A DNA stretch of 64,000 nt, from NCBI GenBank assembly GCA_014058105.1, contig JACGCM010002082.1, positions 992,001 to 1,056,000 of the forward strand, read 5' to 3'. A program made the translations under genes and the position numbers. The notes beneath the pieces were generated by a model that saw nothing but the letters and a program-made list of their open reading frames with translations, was not told the origin of the DNA and did not search any database. Positions 1-11,075 of the stretch are shown here, piece by piece. Position 1 is the first letter of the stretch. Every line of letters begins with the position of its first letter. The DNA comes from Kingdonia uniflora. Lineage: Eukaryota > Streptophyta > Magnoliopsida > Ranunculales > Circaeasteraceae.

Positions 1-1080
1 CCTCATACTGAAAGTTGTACCATCTGGGTTAACCCTAGCATAGAGCATCCATTAACAGTTGAATGTTTCGGCCTCAATACAAATGTATCTTACCTATATA
101 TAGTCATTATTTTTTTGTTGGAATTGGTGCTTGTTCACAATGGCCCATTACCTTAAAAAAGCTTTGCAACCATCAACTGTGGGCTACTCCATGGCAATAA
201 CCATCTCTAACCCAGGATTATGCATAGGTAATGTAGTATGGTGCACTTTAGCTTTTTTTGTTGCAAAAATATTATCACATTCTTTGGCAAAATCTTTAAA
301 CTTATCATCACATCTGTCTATATCAGCTTGGGTTGGACCATCATCACCATCAACTGATGAAGAATTTAAGTAATACCCTTCCTCTGCATTTAGGCTATGT
401 GGGTTAGTTTCTGCCCATCTATTCCATGTATCAACTTCTTCTTTATTATTTGAAGCCTCTCCCTCCAATCCAACTCTAGCCTCAGTTTCAGCATTAACTG
501 GAGCCTCTCCTCCCAATCCAGCTCCAGCCTCAGTTTCTGCATTAGCTGGAGTATCTTCCCCCAATCCAACTTCACCCTCAATTTTAATATTAGGTTCATC
601 ATCACTGAAGTCCATATATGGAAAATCATCAAGTTCTTCCTCAGGTACTTCACTTGCCCATGGTTTCTTAATTTTTTTAGTGTTCTCTTCACCACTTTGT
701 AAACTATTGCCTTTTCTCTTTGGCTTTGATACAAGTCTCTTTTTTGTTTAAGTCACAACTACCTTTTGTTTACCCCTGGAAATAGTCTCATGTTGAATTG
801 GATCCAATTGTATACTCTTATGCTGCAGTGGATCAAACTGTGTAGTCTCAATCTCAACCTCAACTTGAGAAGTAGGACATATTAGTGGTCCTTCATCTGA
901 TTCCATCATAACTACATCTGGCTGTTGAATTAAAGGTGGGGGCCTAAATTCTATAGGCACTGCATATACAAAGAAATGTACATCCCACATACTATCCACT
1001 TCACTACAATACCACATCTTATATAAACTTATATCATCACAAACATCCACTATCTCACCTGTACACAGTGTCTTCACCAC
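1..1080 (-). pseudogene. MULE transposase (mudrA-like) N-terminal part, broken, runs off left edge
   Basis: The reverse-strand frame opens at 1080 with an N-terminal region (motif LYKMWYCSEVDSMW) of the kind that precedes MuDR-type transposases. A lysine-rich linker follows (about 600-750). Then comes an acidic region with tandem GLGGEAPVNAETEA-like repeats (460-575), a segment ending HNPGLEMVIAME (184), and after frame breaks the MuDR DNA-binding-like part (FNC.WMLYARVNPDGTTF, about 1-75). In the family this order leads into the MULE catalytic domain and a CCHC zinc finger, which would lie left of the window. Stops occur at about 748 and 181 and again near 60-135, so this copy is not translatable as one protein. 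The matching 5' terminal repeat is at 2726-2923. The family call rests on the order of parts and the WMLYA motif; the catalytic core is not visible. Confidence 0.7.
460..575 (-). repeat. 48-bp in-frame tandem repeat inside MULE coding region
   Basis: Two full units and part of a third, each about 48 bp, encode GLGGEAPVNAETEA-like 16-residue repeats. They lie in the acidic linker of the MULE transposase remnant. Confidence 0.7.
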
Positions 1081-1302
1081 TATCCCTGAACAGATTAGAT
1101 AGCTTCATTTATCCCAATAACATCAGACATAATATACTCCAACAGACCTTAATAGTAAAATTGATCCTCAGGTTCAGACTATCTACCTCCCCAATGAATA
1201 ATAACATTTTTTAGGTCATTCCTGTCATTGTAGCATACCGCCAAACACTATATAATTAAAATAAATATCATGGTAACATACACAAAATACCTAATTTAAA
1301 AA

Positions 1303-1380
1303 GAATAAATTTGAGAAAACCCTCCATATTTGTACACCGGTTTGACATTGACCCCCACATTTGCTAAAATTAGTCTTTCC
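1303..1380 (+). repeat. Left terminal inverted repeat of nested MULE
   Basis: Pairs with 2252-2328 in reverse complement with few mismatches, including the shared block GACATTGACCCCCACATTTG. Confidence 0.85.
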
Positions 1381-2251
1381 CTATATTCTTGCCTGAGCAC
1401 TCAGTCCACCCTTATTGACTTCGATTGACTAAAGTTATTTTTTGAAAAACCCAGCAGTACCCTTTTATTATTAAAAAAAATAACAAAACAAAATATCTCT
1501 TCTTCTCTTTATTTATCTTCTTCTCTATGCTTCTCTTATTCTCTCTTCTACTATCTACTTCTCTCTTCTACTATCTGCTTCCCTTTTGCATTCTTTGCAG
1601 ACATCTTTACATTCTCCTTGCCCAATTCTAGTATGTCGATACGAAAACAAAGTCCGTCTTCACTCTCCCTTCACATCCCATCCTCGACGGACTGCAGAAG
1701 TCAGAGCAGGATCCTCCTTGAGAGAGAACTGGGTCGATGTCCATGAATTGGTCCATCATATTTAACTCCTCCTTTGATAGAACAAATCAAACGCCCCTGC
1801 AAACAACAACAACAACAACAATAACAACAAAAATAGAGTAAAAATAGGGGAAGTGAAATTAGTAATGTTGAGAGATAATGAGGGGCTTTAGAAAGATGGG
1901 GTATCAAGGAAATAAGATAACAACTACCAAAGGAGAAGAGGATTGGATTATAGTAGCGGCAACAAAAGACAAGTTTGTCCTGCCGACGACGATCGATGTC
2001 GAGGTTACGTTTATCGTCGGTGGTACAGTCACGCATTTGGGTGTTGGTATTGAATCATCAGTTGTGGTGGATGGAGCAACTAGTGCGGTGGTGGTTGATC
2101 GGAGGAGGAGGTTGTGGAGGTTAGAAGTGAAGAAATAATGATTTAAAGTATTTTTTGTATATAAGGGGTACAAGTATATTTTTACCGAGTCAATCAAAGT
2201 CAATACCAGTCAACATAAGTTTGAAGTTTGACTCAGTCAAGAATTGAGGGG

Positions 2252-2328
2252 AAAAGCTAATTTTAGCAAATGTGGGGGGTCAATGTCAAAATGGTGGAAA
2301 AATATGGAGGATTTTCTCAAATTTACTC
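2252..2328 (-). repeat. Right terminal inverted repeat of nested MULE
   Basis: Reverse complement matches 1303-1380. The duplication ATTTAAAAA follows directly. Confidence 0.85.
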
Positions 2329-2337
2329 ATTTAAAAA

Positions 2338-2725
2338 CACCACTTGTAAAAGCCCCAATTTTTTTAATATACCCTAATTACAGAAAACAAAAACCCTAAT
2401 TTTATAATCTAAGCCACTTTTAAATAGTGCCAATTTTGTAATCCAAACTCTAATTCTTAACACAAATCTTTTTACTTTCAAAATGGGAAAACCAAATCAA
2501 CAGATATTAGAAAGAGATTTTCAAATTTTACCTATTTAGAAAGAAAGAGAGAGAGAGGGGGAAAGAGAGAGACTTACATTGTGATCAAAGGCTTGGTGAG
2601 ATCAAGTATTAGATTGATGCACTATAGTTTTCTAAATTTTTATAGTTGTTGAAGATACAAATTTTCCTAAATTTTTCCCTCCAAGATTTTTTTTTTGAGA
2701 CAGTTTTGGGGAAGAGATGACCGGA
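2338..2725. other. Upstream region of the MULE, no gene seen
   Basis: AT-rich DNA with a short GA-rich tract (about 2541-2572). It lies between the nested MULE and the long terminal repeat and is presumably the MULE's own 5' leader. No coding sequence is recognisable. Confidence 0.5.
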
Positions 2726-2923
2726 AGACAACTTGTTCACCTGTTAGAGGATATCATGTGCAACTCGTGTGAGGGTAGTTTAGTCAGTTTATGCAAAATT
2801 TGAGTTCAACGAAGATTGACCTATGGTCAGAGGCAATTTGGGGGCCATAACTGCATATTTAAACAACTTGGGGACTAAATGCAAATATTCAGTCTGTGGG
2901 TGGAACTGCAGTCAAATTTTCCC
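2726..2923 (-). repeat. Probable long terminal inverted repeat (5' end) of the larger MULE
   Basis: Read on the minus strand it begins GGGAAAATTTGACTGCAG and contains several non-coding blocks typical of long plant MULE termini. The partner repeat is off the window, so this is inferred from style and from position upstream of the transposase remnant. Confidence 0.5.
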
Positions 2924-2929
2924 ATAGAT

Positions 2930-3257
2930 AAATTGCCGATTTGAAACGTAATCGTCAATTATGTAATATTGAAATTTTTGACACTATATAAAATTAACAA
3001 TTATGTAATATAGAAATTGTCGATCCATTTATAATCGGCAATAGAGTTGGTACTAGAAAATTGGTGATTCCATTAAACCAGCGTTTAGGTTAATATGAAA
3101 TTGTCAATTTTGTGCGGAAGCAACAATTTTATTACTATGTAATTGTTGATTTCAAACGTAATCAACGATTATGTGATTTAGAAATTGTTGACTCTATATG
3201 AAATCGACAATTATGGTAAGAAGATATTGTCGATCTATATATAATCGACAATAAGTC
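2930..3257. repeat. Degenerate array of AATTGTCGA / TCGACAATT inverted motifs
   Basis: About 330 bp made of short units in which AATTGTCGAT-like and ATCGACAATTATG-like motifs alternate every 20-35 bp. Each pair could fold into a small hairpin. A related, more decayed array is at about 5480-5940. It may be subterminal repeat of a DNA transposon or a decayed satellite; no terminal repeats or target duplication were found. Confidence 0.6.
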
Positions 3258-3447
3258 AGCATGACTATGCCTACTACAGGATTACTCAAGAATTCCTAAC
3301 AAAATGCTGACTATGCATGGAAAAATGAAGACACTATATTTAAGAAGGTAATATCATAAATGAAAATAATATCCCGTCATATACCAACATTCATCCAAAA
3401 AATACTTGGGTTTTTTACAATAAATAAAGGAGTAGAAATCAGTACAT

Positions 3448-6210
3448 TTACAATAACATGTCATTCATAATATAATCCTTCAACCCACTTTCCTTTACCA
3501 TTTGCATGAACTCTTCACCATATTTGTCCAAATGTTGTAACAAGGTGTCTTTCATAAATTTGACATCTAATTTAAGGGATTGGTAGGCAGTTCACAAAGT
3601 GGAAGCCGGAGGAATAGGTGCTTCATACCGAGGACACAGTTGTATAAAGTAGTTATCACACGCCATAGCCACCCGCCAGAAAGAACTCTCCAAGATCCTT
3701 CTGAGGCTTGTGGAGTCCTTCAGCAGAAATGGAGCTAAAGAGTGTTAGCAGTTCCTTTTTCTCTGGGTCAACCCGTCAAAGTACTCTAAGTGAAAAAGAG
3801 TGTGAATTTATGAATTTTCTACAATAAAAAGTATATTACACTTATCAGTTTATATTCAATATATATGTGAGTAAAGAGATAGAAGTTCTAAAGAAAAAAA
3901 AATCTTACTAAACTGTAAACTATAAATTCTTAGTAAACTGTAAACTGTAAATTCTTAGTCGTATTCAGTGAATTTTATTCTCTAAGTGCTTATGATAGCA
4001 ATAGTATTTGGGATAGATAATAGATTAAAATAAAAAATATTGCAACTTGCCTCCACTTCAAATTTAATGATTGCCAACACCTTTTCTTCATCTCTTATTT
4101 GTTGCCAGAACTGTTTTTTTTATTTTCTGCCCATATATGATAGATAGTGGGAAGAAATATTATTTTGAGGATTATCAAAATGCTATTATCTCTATTGAAG
4201 TTTATAATCCAGTTTGTTTGTTTCTTTTATTCCTTTCTGCCCATGACACTAAATTGTTATAGAAAAAAAAGGGAGATTGACTATAACTTAAAACGTAACA
4301 GCTGAGACGTATGGGGATAAGGTCAATTAGCTTGACATAATGGGAAAGGAAACAAGGAAAAATATTAAGGCAACTTTGGATAGGGGAAGGGAGAAAAGGG
4401 GACATGAAGAGCATGATATTGTGCATAGTTGATTTTCCATGAGATTCAGCCATTATGGTCTTGTATAATACTAAAATAAATTAAAAGAATGGCCAAAATG
4501 TGAAAAGAGAATCTAATGTAAAACCTTTACATACATATAGTTCCATCAATTTTCATCTACACAACGTGTACATAATACACTTGTTTGCATTCAAATGGCG
4601 TAGGTTAGGTGGGTCTCTATGACAGTCATGAAAAATACTTGGTAAGACAGTCATTGGAACCACTAACCTTCACCCTTAGGGAATTTGATATCCCAATTGA
4701 TAGTTGCCGCTCAATTTGCATGTCGTGAAGCAGTTTCTGTATCTGTTGAGTTAAGACTAAGACCTGGTTTTTCAAAAAATGGATGTCTCCCTGCATATTA
4801 ATAAACTTATGTAACATGGACACTCTATATTCCAAAAAAAATCCGTGTCCAAACGTGTCAGACACACCGACACTCGTGTCGACACTCCAAAAGACACTTC
4901 TTGCTTAGATCATAACCTTTTTGACAGCTTTTAGAAAGTTTTTAATTCTTATACATGTTATTCAGCCATACTAACTAGTATCATTTTTTTTTGTTATTAG
5001 TCGTAAATTAACCCATAAGTTAATATAACCCATAAGTGTTGGGACTTGTTTGTTATTAGTCGTAAAAATATGTCGTAAATTAGCCCATAATTGTGTTAGA
5101 TAGGTTAAGTAACCAACATAAGCATAGTAGAAAATAAGAAATAAATTTTTTTCAGCCGTGTCCCCATTTTTACATATTTTTGGGTCGCCGTGTCCGGCAC
5201 CCCGTACCCGTGTCCGACACCGACACCCGTATCCGTGTCGTTGTTACCTAGTAATAAACTCTTGGGTATCATGAACTGGGATTCGTGGTAGTTCTCTTCT
5301 TCGCAACTCATGGAGGGTTATAGTTTGGATGACAATGATCTTCCCTATCAGTAACTCTTTCCTCAATGAGGTTGTTGGAGGCAACCGTTTTCTCATATTT
5401 TACCTGTGAGGGACACTCAAGGAAAATAGTATACAAGTTAATAACATAATTCCTCCATTGTTGAGTGTTGCATATATCAACAATTTAATTATCAGATATT
5501 GACGAATAAGTAAATAGCCGAGAATAATCATAGTTTGGAAGTTAACATATTGTCGATTCAGATTTCAAACTATACCCTATATAGATACAACAATCTACAA
5601 TCTCACTAATAGACAATAAAACGCAGAATTTGTAATATACCCACAATAACAACCATGAAAAAAGGTTTGAGGAAATTAAAATTGTATCTAGAATCGCTTA
5701 CTTCATTATAAATTGTTAATTTCTTATATTGTCACCAATTACATCATTCTAAATTGTCGAGTTCCTCGTTAATCAATAATTATTTATGTTTTAAAATTTT
5801 TGATTTGCATTGCATCAACAATTACTTAGTACATTATTGATTGCAGTAATTATCTATTGCATAGTTGATCAATAATTCACTTACGTATAAATTGATGATT
5901 CTGGTAAACTAACAATTTTGGTAATAGGGGATTGTTTATTCGACCTAATATACTTAGGTATAGTATCCCTAGAATACAATTTCATAATAACTGTTACTAA
6001 TTTAGGATAATAACTCTATAAATTGGGTGAATTATTTCAAAATTAGGTCAGAAGTGGTGTAACGTTACCTGATTTAGTCGGAATTAGGTTTAGAATTGTA
6101 CAATTTTGATTCGGTATTGCTGATAATGCTTGTAATTGTTGATACAGGTTTGTGTCCTCAATTAAAGCTGATATAGAGAGAGATATACAGTCAATCGTTG
6201 TTGATGTCAT
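3448..6210 (-). pseudogene. Unidentified intron-containing gene or remnant, reverse strand
   Basis: Not a family I recognise. Candidate exon 1 (6210-6069) starts MTSTTIDCISLSIS and ends at a GTAACG donor. Candidate exon 2 starts at 5403 after a CTCACAG acceptor and continues the exon-1 phase (KYEKTVASNNLIEERV). Another exon follows a TATGCAG acceptor near 4795 and encodes a helical stretch (LKNQVLVLTQQIQKLLHDMQ). The last stretch (about 3780-3450) reads LAPFLLKDSTSLRRILESSF, later MKDTLLQHLDKYGEEFMQMV, ending DMLL-stop at 3448. It has two in-frame stops, so this part at least is damaged or its exon limits are misjudged. The helical content suggests a coiled-coil protein. The inverted-motif array at 5480-5940 would fall in intron 1. 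Exon joins are inference. Confidence 0.35.
5480..5940. repeat. Second, more decayed array of ATTGTCGA-type motifs
   Basis: Contains ATTGTCGATTC, AATTGTCGAG, ATTGATTGC, AATTGATGATT and similar spaced motifs resembling the 2930-3257 array. It lies between candidate exons of the reverse-strand gene. Confidence 0.4.
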
Positions 6211-6639
6211 GGAATTTTTATGAAAAAACTCACTATTGATCGCAAGAGTGAAGAAGTTGTAACTGTGTATCATTAGGGCGAGAAGATCTCTGCGAATTAT
6301 GAGGGAAGAGTCTGTTTTTCAAATATTAGGAGAGATTCCCATGTCATGACTATTTGCCACCTATTGCTCTAATCTCAACTCTCAAATCAACCAGGTGTCT
6401 GTCTTAGATTTGGTGGTTTGTAGTGTCCGAATGACTCAGTGTCTCCTAATTAGTTCCCTTATATAAAATACAGATAATCTACAAAAAATAAGAAACTTTT
6501 TTCTTTGAATTGATGGTCTACCATTAATTAGAGGAGAGGGTAAATTATTTGACAACTAATTAACTATCGTTTAGGAGGGAGGTTAAATAGGACACATGTC
6601 GGCTGAAGAGGTACGGTCCTAAGTGCTTAGGACTGAACT

Positions 6640-6835
6640 TTTTCTCATATATTGGGTTATGAGCCAGTGTTACGCACGACTTCTTAAGTCCGAAATGTAT
6701 TTTTTTTAAACCCTTAAGTTTTATGGCTTAAGACGTAGTGGTGGAAGCATTTAAGTGCAACATAACTGAAAATAAATGAAATAGAGGTGCATTATTAAGT
6801 TTTTTACATTATATGGATTCAAGTAATAGATTTGT
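6640..6835 (+). repeat. Dispersed ~190-bp repeat, inverted copy at 24309-24497
   Basis: Shares long blocks with the reverse complement of 24309-24497, for example CGACTTCTTAAGTCCGAAAT and ACGTAGTGGTGGAAGC. No terminal repeats could be defined; probably a MITE or other short transposon fragment. Confidence 0.65.
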
Positions 6836-7130
6836 AGTTCAATTTTTCAAGTTAGTTAATATTCTTAAAATTAAAGGATATTGGTGGGTTTGAACCACCA
6901 TCTCATGAAATATTTGTGGAGCCGCACCGTATTTCAAGCACTCTTTCATTAGAGCTAAAAAAATCCAGTATAAAGTTTGGTAGGGGTTAGATATCAGATG
7001 TGTTAAAAAAATCAGTTTAATATAGTGATACACATTTTAATACCGTAGTACATATATAGTATGCAGTACCTATCACAAGTGACCTTAATTAAAATCGAGG
7101 AGATTATTTGCAACTCAAGACTCAATGATT
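6836..7130. other. AT-rich spacer, nothing recognised
   Basis: No coding or repeat structure that I can support. It lies just downstream (minus strand) of the gene end interrupted by the Gypsy element. Confidence 0.4.
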
Positions 7131-7237
7131 TTAGAGGATTAGCTTCATGAACTGCCATCCATTAATAAATTTTTTGCCAGATATCTTCGAAGTCCACGAA
7201 GAAAAACTATGATGCAAACGAAAAATACTATTATAAA
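7131..7237 (-). pseudogene. 3' end of a reverse-strand reading frame cut by the Gypsy insertion
   Basis: If the Gypsy element and one copy of the duplication ATAAA are ignored, the minus-strand frame of 16985-16842 continues without a stop into this segment. It reads IFRLHHSFSSWTSKISGKKF and ends with TAA at 7131. The protein is not recognised. This means the retrotransposon landed inside what was coding, or recently coding, sequence. Confidence 0.5.
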
Positions 7238-7555
7238 TGTAATAACCCGGATTTTTATTTATATATTTATAATTTATTATTATTATTATACATATATTAC
7301 TATACATCATGCATCCTCATATTATTGCATTTACCAGGTTTTGTGTATTTCATTTCGGTGATTTCGGTGGTTGTTAGGAAGAAGAGGTTGAGTTGTGTTT
7401 TCAGGAGCCGTAGTTGGTTTGGTGGGAGTGTATATTGTTTTGTGCTCATACGTAGTGTATGATCCGGGGGGATCTTAGGAAGGATTTTCCTTTGGATTTT
7501 TCTAGTTTTTGCTTGGGCAGATTTTTCTTATTTAATGGAGTTCTTCCTGTCCAAT

Positions 7556-7812
7556 TCTAATCGAACAAACTTGTTTCTGTTCGAATATGTTCATTTCTAT
7601 TTTGTTTTGTTCAGACAAGCATATTTATGTTCGAACAAGTTTCTACCTGTCTTATTTTGTTCGAACAACCCTTTTTTCTATTCGAATAGATGTCTGTTCA
7701 GTTGATTTTTATCTGTCTTGTTTTATTCGAGCAAGCTTATATCTGTTCGAATATGTTTCTACCTGTTCAATTTTGATCGAGCAGAAATATATTCTACACG
7801 AACAGAGGCTTG
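7556..7812 (+). repeat. TTCGAAC/TTCGAAT motif array in the 5' LTR
   Basis: About ten copies of TTCGAACAAG, TTCGAATATG or close variants occur at irregular 20-30 bp spacing in a T-rich context. The same array is in the 3' LTR (about 14735-14985). It may be an LTR promoter/enhancer motif cluster; the hexamer TTCGAA is itself palindromic. Confidence 0.7.
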
Positions 7813-9492
7813 TTTTGGTGACCAGGTTGGGTCTTTTCTTGTGATTCTTGGCCGCTGATCTTGCCTCGAGATAAGTGTTGGTTTTTAGGGATTTAATTCT
7901 CCCAATTCTCTTTTTTTTTCTCCCTCTCAAATTGAATCCTCTCTTCTCTTGCTCCTCCTTTGAGATCAATTGTTGGGTTAATCTTTACCATTTCATCCGG
8001 TGAGTAATTTCCCTATTCCTCTTATGTATTGTCAACTTGATTTCGATTTTGGTTAACCTTTGTGATTTAGGGCTTTATGATTGTTGGGTTGATTTGGGGT
8101 ATTTGTTGAATTGAGGAGTTGTGATTATTACAGGTGTTAGGTTGGTTGTGTTGAGTTGAGTTAATTGTCGTACTGTGCTGTTGAGGTTGGGTTGTCCTGT
8201 GATTATTAGATTTACAGTTTGCATCAGGCGAGTGTCCCTTCCTTGCTAAATTCCTCTACTAGTTTAATTAGTATTTGTTAGAGTGATATGCATTGGTTGT
8301 GAGGTGTTATGTGATTAAGTTATAGTTCATTTTGGATTCGTCTGTGTAGTTTTTAATTTTGCTTGTTTCCTATTGTTAGGCATGTAGAGTTGTGTTTTTA
8401 TTTTGTCTTTTAGGAAGTTGTGCATTCGTGTGGTATTCTTGTGGCCTTATCCTTGAATACTGTGTTTTAATCATTTTGAGACTGATGTGGTTTGGATGTT
8501 GCGACTGGTAGTCACTGTTCATCTGTGTTAGGATTATTTACCATTCTCTCAGGCAGGTAGTTATCCTCTATGTATTGGCCGTGTTGGCGGCTGTTGTGTT
8601 TTGATCCTTGAGATCTGTTTGGCATCTATTGATTTTATACTCTTTTAACTTAACCAGGTCGGATACATAAAATAGTTCTACATCGGCTAACCCTCGATAG
8701 GATTTAGGATTCCTATATCGGGTTAAAATAGTAGGTGAAGTTTGGGTTGTACACTATCATATCTATTACCCATCCGGGAGTGTGGGATGGTATGAGATAG
8801 ATTTCCTCAGGTACCTGTCTTATCCTCCGTGAGGTCAAAATTCCTTGGAATTGTAAATAAAGTTTGGACGCTGGCTCCGTGGGTTAAAAATCCTAGAATA
8901 CTCTGATCAAGTGATAAATCCTTAGCGTGGTCGAGCTTGGCAAAAATCGTACCCATTGTATCCAATTGAGATCTTTTTAAGGTTATTATGCATTAGTGGT
9001 TGATCAACCCATTTATACTTTATAATAGGGTCTAGTTCATTAATTTCATCGCATCATAAGCATCCAGTCTTAGGATAATTCTAGAATTATATATAATCCT
9101 ATCATCTCATATCATATCATATCATATCATCACATCATCTCATCACATGATTATATCTCTATTCTTCTTCCCTTAAAATTCCTCTTACTCTATTCTTTAC
9201 TTATATTACTATACCTTAAACATGCTCTATCTCATTCACCTCTTCCTCTTTCTCTATACCAGTTTTATTAGTAGGTTATTTAGCTTTGTTGGGCATTAGT
9301 GAGCCGTGGTTTTGCTCACTCTCATTTTGTCCCCCCTTTTAAAGGCAGAGTAGTTACTAGTTTTGTTGAGGGCTTCAGCAGTGGTGGAGACAGTTTTGCT
9401 ACCGCAGATCTGTCCTAGTTATTGTATACTTGTACGATGATCTTAGCTTTGTCGCTGTACATTATCTAAATATTGTATTTATATCTTCACTT

Positions 9493-9494
<2 letters not shown>

Positions 9495-9538
<44 letters not shown>
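9495..9538. repeat. (TA)n microsatellite
   Basis: About 22 uninterrupted TA units in the 5' LTR; the 3' LTR has only a short TA run at the corresponding place. Confidence 0.95.
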
Positions 9539-9543
<5 letters not shown>

Positions 9544-9637
9544 TTCTGATTTATTCTTCTTTTACTCTGATGATATTACTATAGTGAATGACTGAGCTAT
9601 TTCCTATTAGCATGGCTATTCATGGGGCCTGTAGACT

Positions 9638-9650
9638 TGGTATCAGGGCT
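9638..9650 (+). promoter_or_regulatory. Primer binding site (initiator Met tRNA type)
   Basis: TGGTATCAGGGCT lies one base after the 5' LTR. It matches the common plant TGGTATCAGAGCT with one difference. Confidence 0.85.
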
Positions 9651-9803
9651 GTAGGTTAATTCCTACCCCTATTCTTACAATTTGATAAGTTATTTTCTAG
9701 ACGGAGTTAGGTCGATTCCTTTTTGGTTTTACGTATTTTATCGTATCCCTTCTGTTACATATCTTTCCTCCTTTCCTGAGATGTCTGCCTATTGTTCGTA
9801 TAG

Positions 9804-10920
9804 ATGGCTAGAGGTAGCAGAGGCAGAGGTCACATTATTGGTCGTAGCAATAGAGGTACTCGTGGTGGTATACTTACTGATGAGCCAGCGCTCAGTCAGG
9901 AGAGTTTAGGATCTACTCTGATTGTTCAGGATGAGCAAATAGTTTTAGGGGCTGGGGTTGATGTGGGAATATTACCAGAAGACCAGATTCATCAGGATGT
10001 TCCTCCAACTCCAGTGATTCTAGAGCAGACTGGTATTTTACCTATTCCAGTTATTCCCGGTGTTTCAGCAGAGATGAAGCAGTTTATGGAGAGTTCCACC
10101 ACCTATTTCCAGCAGGCCAGGAGCCCAGTGGTCAGAGAGTATAGTTATCTTGAGCAGCTTCAGAAGTATAAGCATCCAAATTTTTTTGGCACGACAGTTC
10201 CATCTGAGGCAGAGACATGGTTTAAGTCCAATGAGAAGACTCTGAATGCAATGAAGTGTCCGGATGATCAGCCGGTGACGCTTGCAACTTATCTTTTACA
10301 GGGAGAGATAGATCACTGGTGGGATACAGCTAAGAGGACTATCGCAGAGACTCCGGTACTTAGGACAACTTTTCTGGATCGGTTCTTCGAGCAGTATTTT
10401 CCTCAAAGTTATTGGGACGCGTGTGTCTCAGAGTTCTACATGCTTGAGCCGGGTGATATGAATATTTCTAGGTACGATCAGCAATTCAACGAACTCTCTC
10501 GATATGTTCTGTTTATTGTTCAGGATGAGGAGTAACCCAAGATGAAAATTTGAAAGGGTCTTCATCTGTACTTTAGGAAGTTTTTTATTGCTTCTGGTGT
10601 TAGTTCGTATAGAGAAGTTTTGTCTAAAACTTTGGCGATAGAGCAGAACGATGTTGAGGATCGCAAGTCCAAGGACTTGAGGAGCCCAGTGAGATAGGAT
10701 CAGAGACCCGATAAGGGCAAAGCAATTCAGGTTCAATATGAGAACTTGGGTTTGAAGAGATAGAAGTTCGGTGTTACCGATAGTGCTCCAGCTAGAGTTA
10801 TGGGAGGACAGCTTGCTTTTGGTGTGTGTTGGAACTGCGGGGAGAAGGGGCATGCTAGGAAGTTTTGTCCTAAGCTTGATAGAGGTCCTCAGCTATTGTG
10901 ACAGTTTCAGGGTCCCGTTG
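9804..10920 (+). pseudogene. Gypsy gag polyprotein, broken
   Basis: The start MARGSRGRG is followed by a linker and a retrotransposon capsid-type domain (FFGTTVPSEAETWF, HWWDTAKRTI, FLDRFFEQYFPQSYWDA, then FNELSRYV). The first frame stops at 10533-10535, but the same frame continues with RKFFIASGVSSYREV and a CCHC zinc knuckle (CWNCGEKGHARKFC, 10827-10868) typical of nucleocapsids. Several TAA/TAG/TGA codons interrupt it, so no functional protein is expected. Gag packages the element RNA in cytoplasmic particles. Confidence 0.9.
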
Positions 10921-11075
10921 GTTACCCACCATGACAATAACAGATTCAGCAGTTTCAGTAAAGACAATTTTAGGGTCTACAGGGTAGGCAGATTGTTCCA
11001 GGTCCTTCGGGTGGACAGAGACAGCAGCATCTGAGTCAGCAGTAGGGCCAAGGTCAGGGCCATAGTCAGAACAAG

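Larger units (their letters stand above)
1303..2328. mobile_element. Non-autonomous Mutator-like element nested in the larger MULE
   Basis: Ends are GAATAAATTTGAG and, inverted, GAGTAAATTTGAG. The terminal inverted repeats are about 78 bp (1303-1380 and 2252-2328), with weaker similarity continuing inward. A perfect 9-bp direct duplication, ATTTAAAAA, flanks the element at 1294-1302 and 2329-2337; 9 bp is the Mutator-superfamily signature. The interior is pyrimidine-rich on the left with an AAC microsatellite (about 1798-1826). It has short frames on both strands (for example 1878-2138 plus and 1904-2203 minus), none recognised. It could be a Pack-MULE carrying a gene fragment, but no donor gene is evident. 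Confidence 0.85.
1..2923 (-). mobile_element. Autonomous-type MULE, 5' portion
   Basis: The mudrA-like remnant reads leftward. The segment ending at 2923 reads inward as GGGAAAATTTGACTGCAG followed by blocks about plain and silent counts (GTTCCACCCACAG, TTTAGTCCCCAAGTTG), which is the style of a long plant MULE terminal repeat. The opposite end and target duplication are outside the window, so the boundary at 2923 is inferred. The interval contains a nested 1,026-bp MULE (1303-2328). Confidence 0.55.
7238..9636 (+). repeat. 5' LTR of the Gypsy element
   Basis: Begins TGTAATAACCCGG and aligns along its length with 14436-16836. Its last ~90 bp are missing compared with the 3' LTR: it jumps from CATGGGG to a short terminal stub (CCTGTAGAC). 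A long TA microsatellite (9495-9538) and a pentamer tract (ATCAT)n near 9105-9130 are expanded relative to, or shared with, the 3' LTR. Confidence 0.88.

Noticed and set aside
131..373. Plus-strand frame of 80 codons at the left edge
   Set aside because: It is the mirror of the reverse-strand MULE coding region and has no recognisable motif.
7556..7812. TTCGAA arrays as heat-shock elements
   Set aside because: Heat-shock elements need GAA and TTC units spaced by two bases; here they are fused (TTCGAA) with variable spacing, so the match is not supported.
7587..7969. Overlapping frames on both strands in the LTR
   Set aside because: They arise from the TTCGAA-rich repeat and recur in the 3' LTR (14592-15074); no protein family and no selection evident.
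9495..9538. TA microsatellite as origin or regulatory site
   Set aside because: Simple slippage expansion in one LTR; the other LTR lacks it, so no function is implied.
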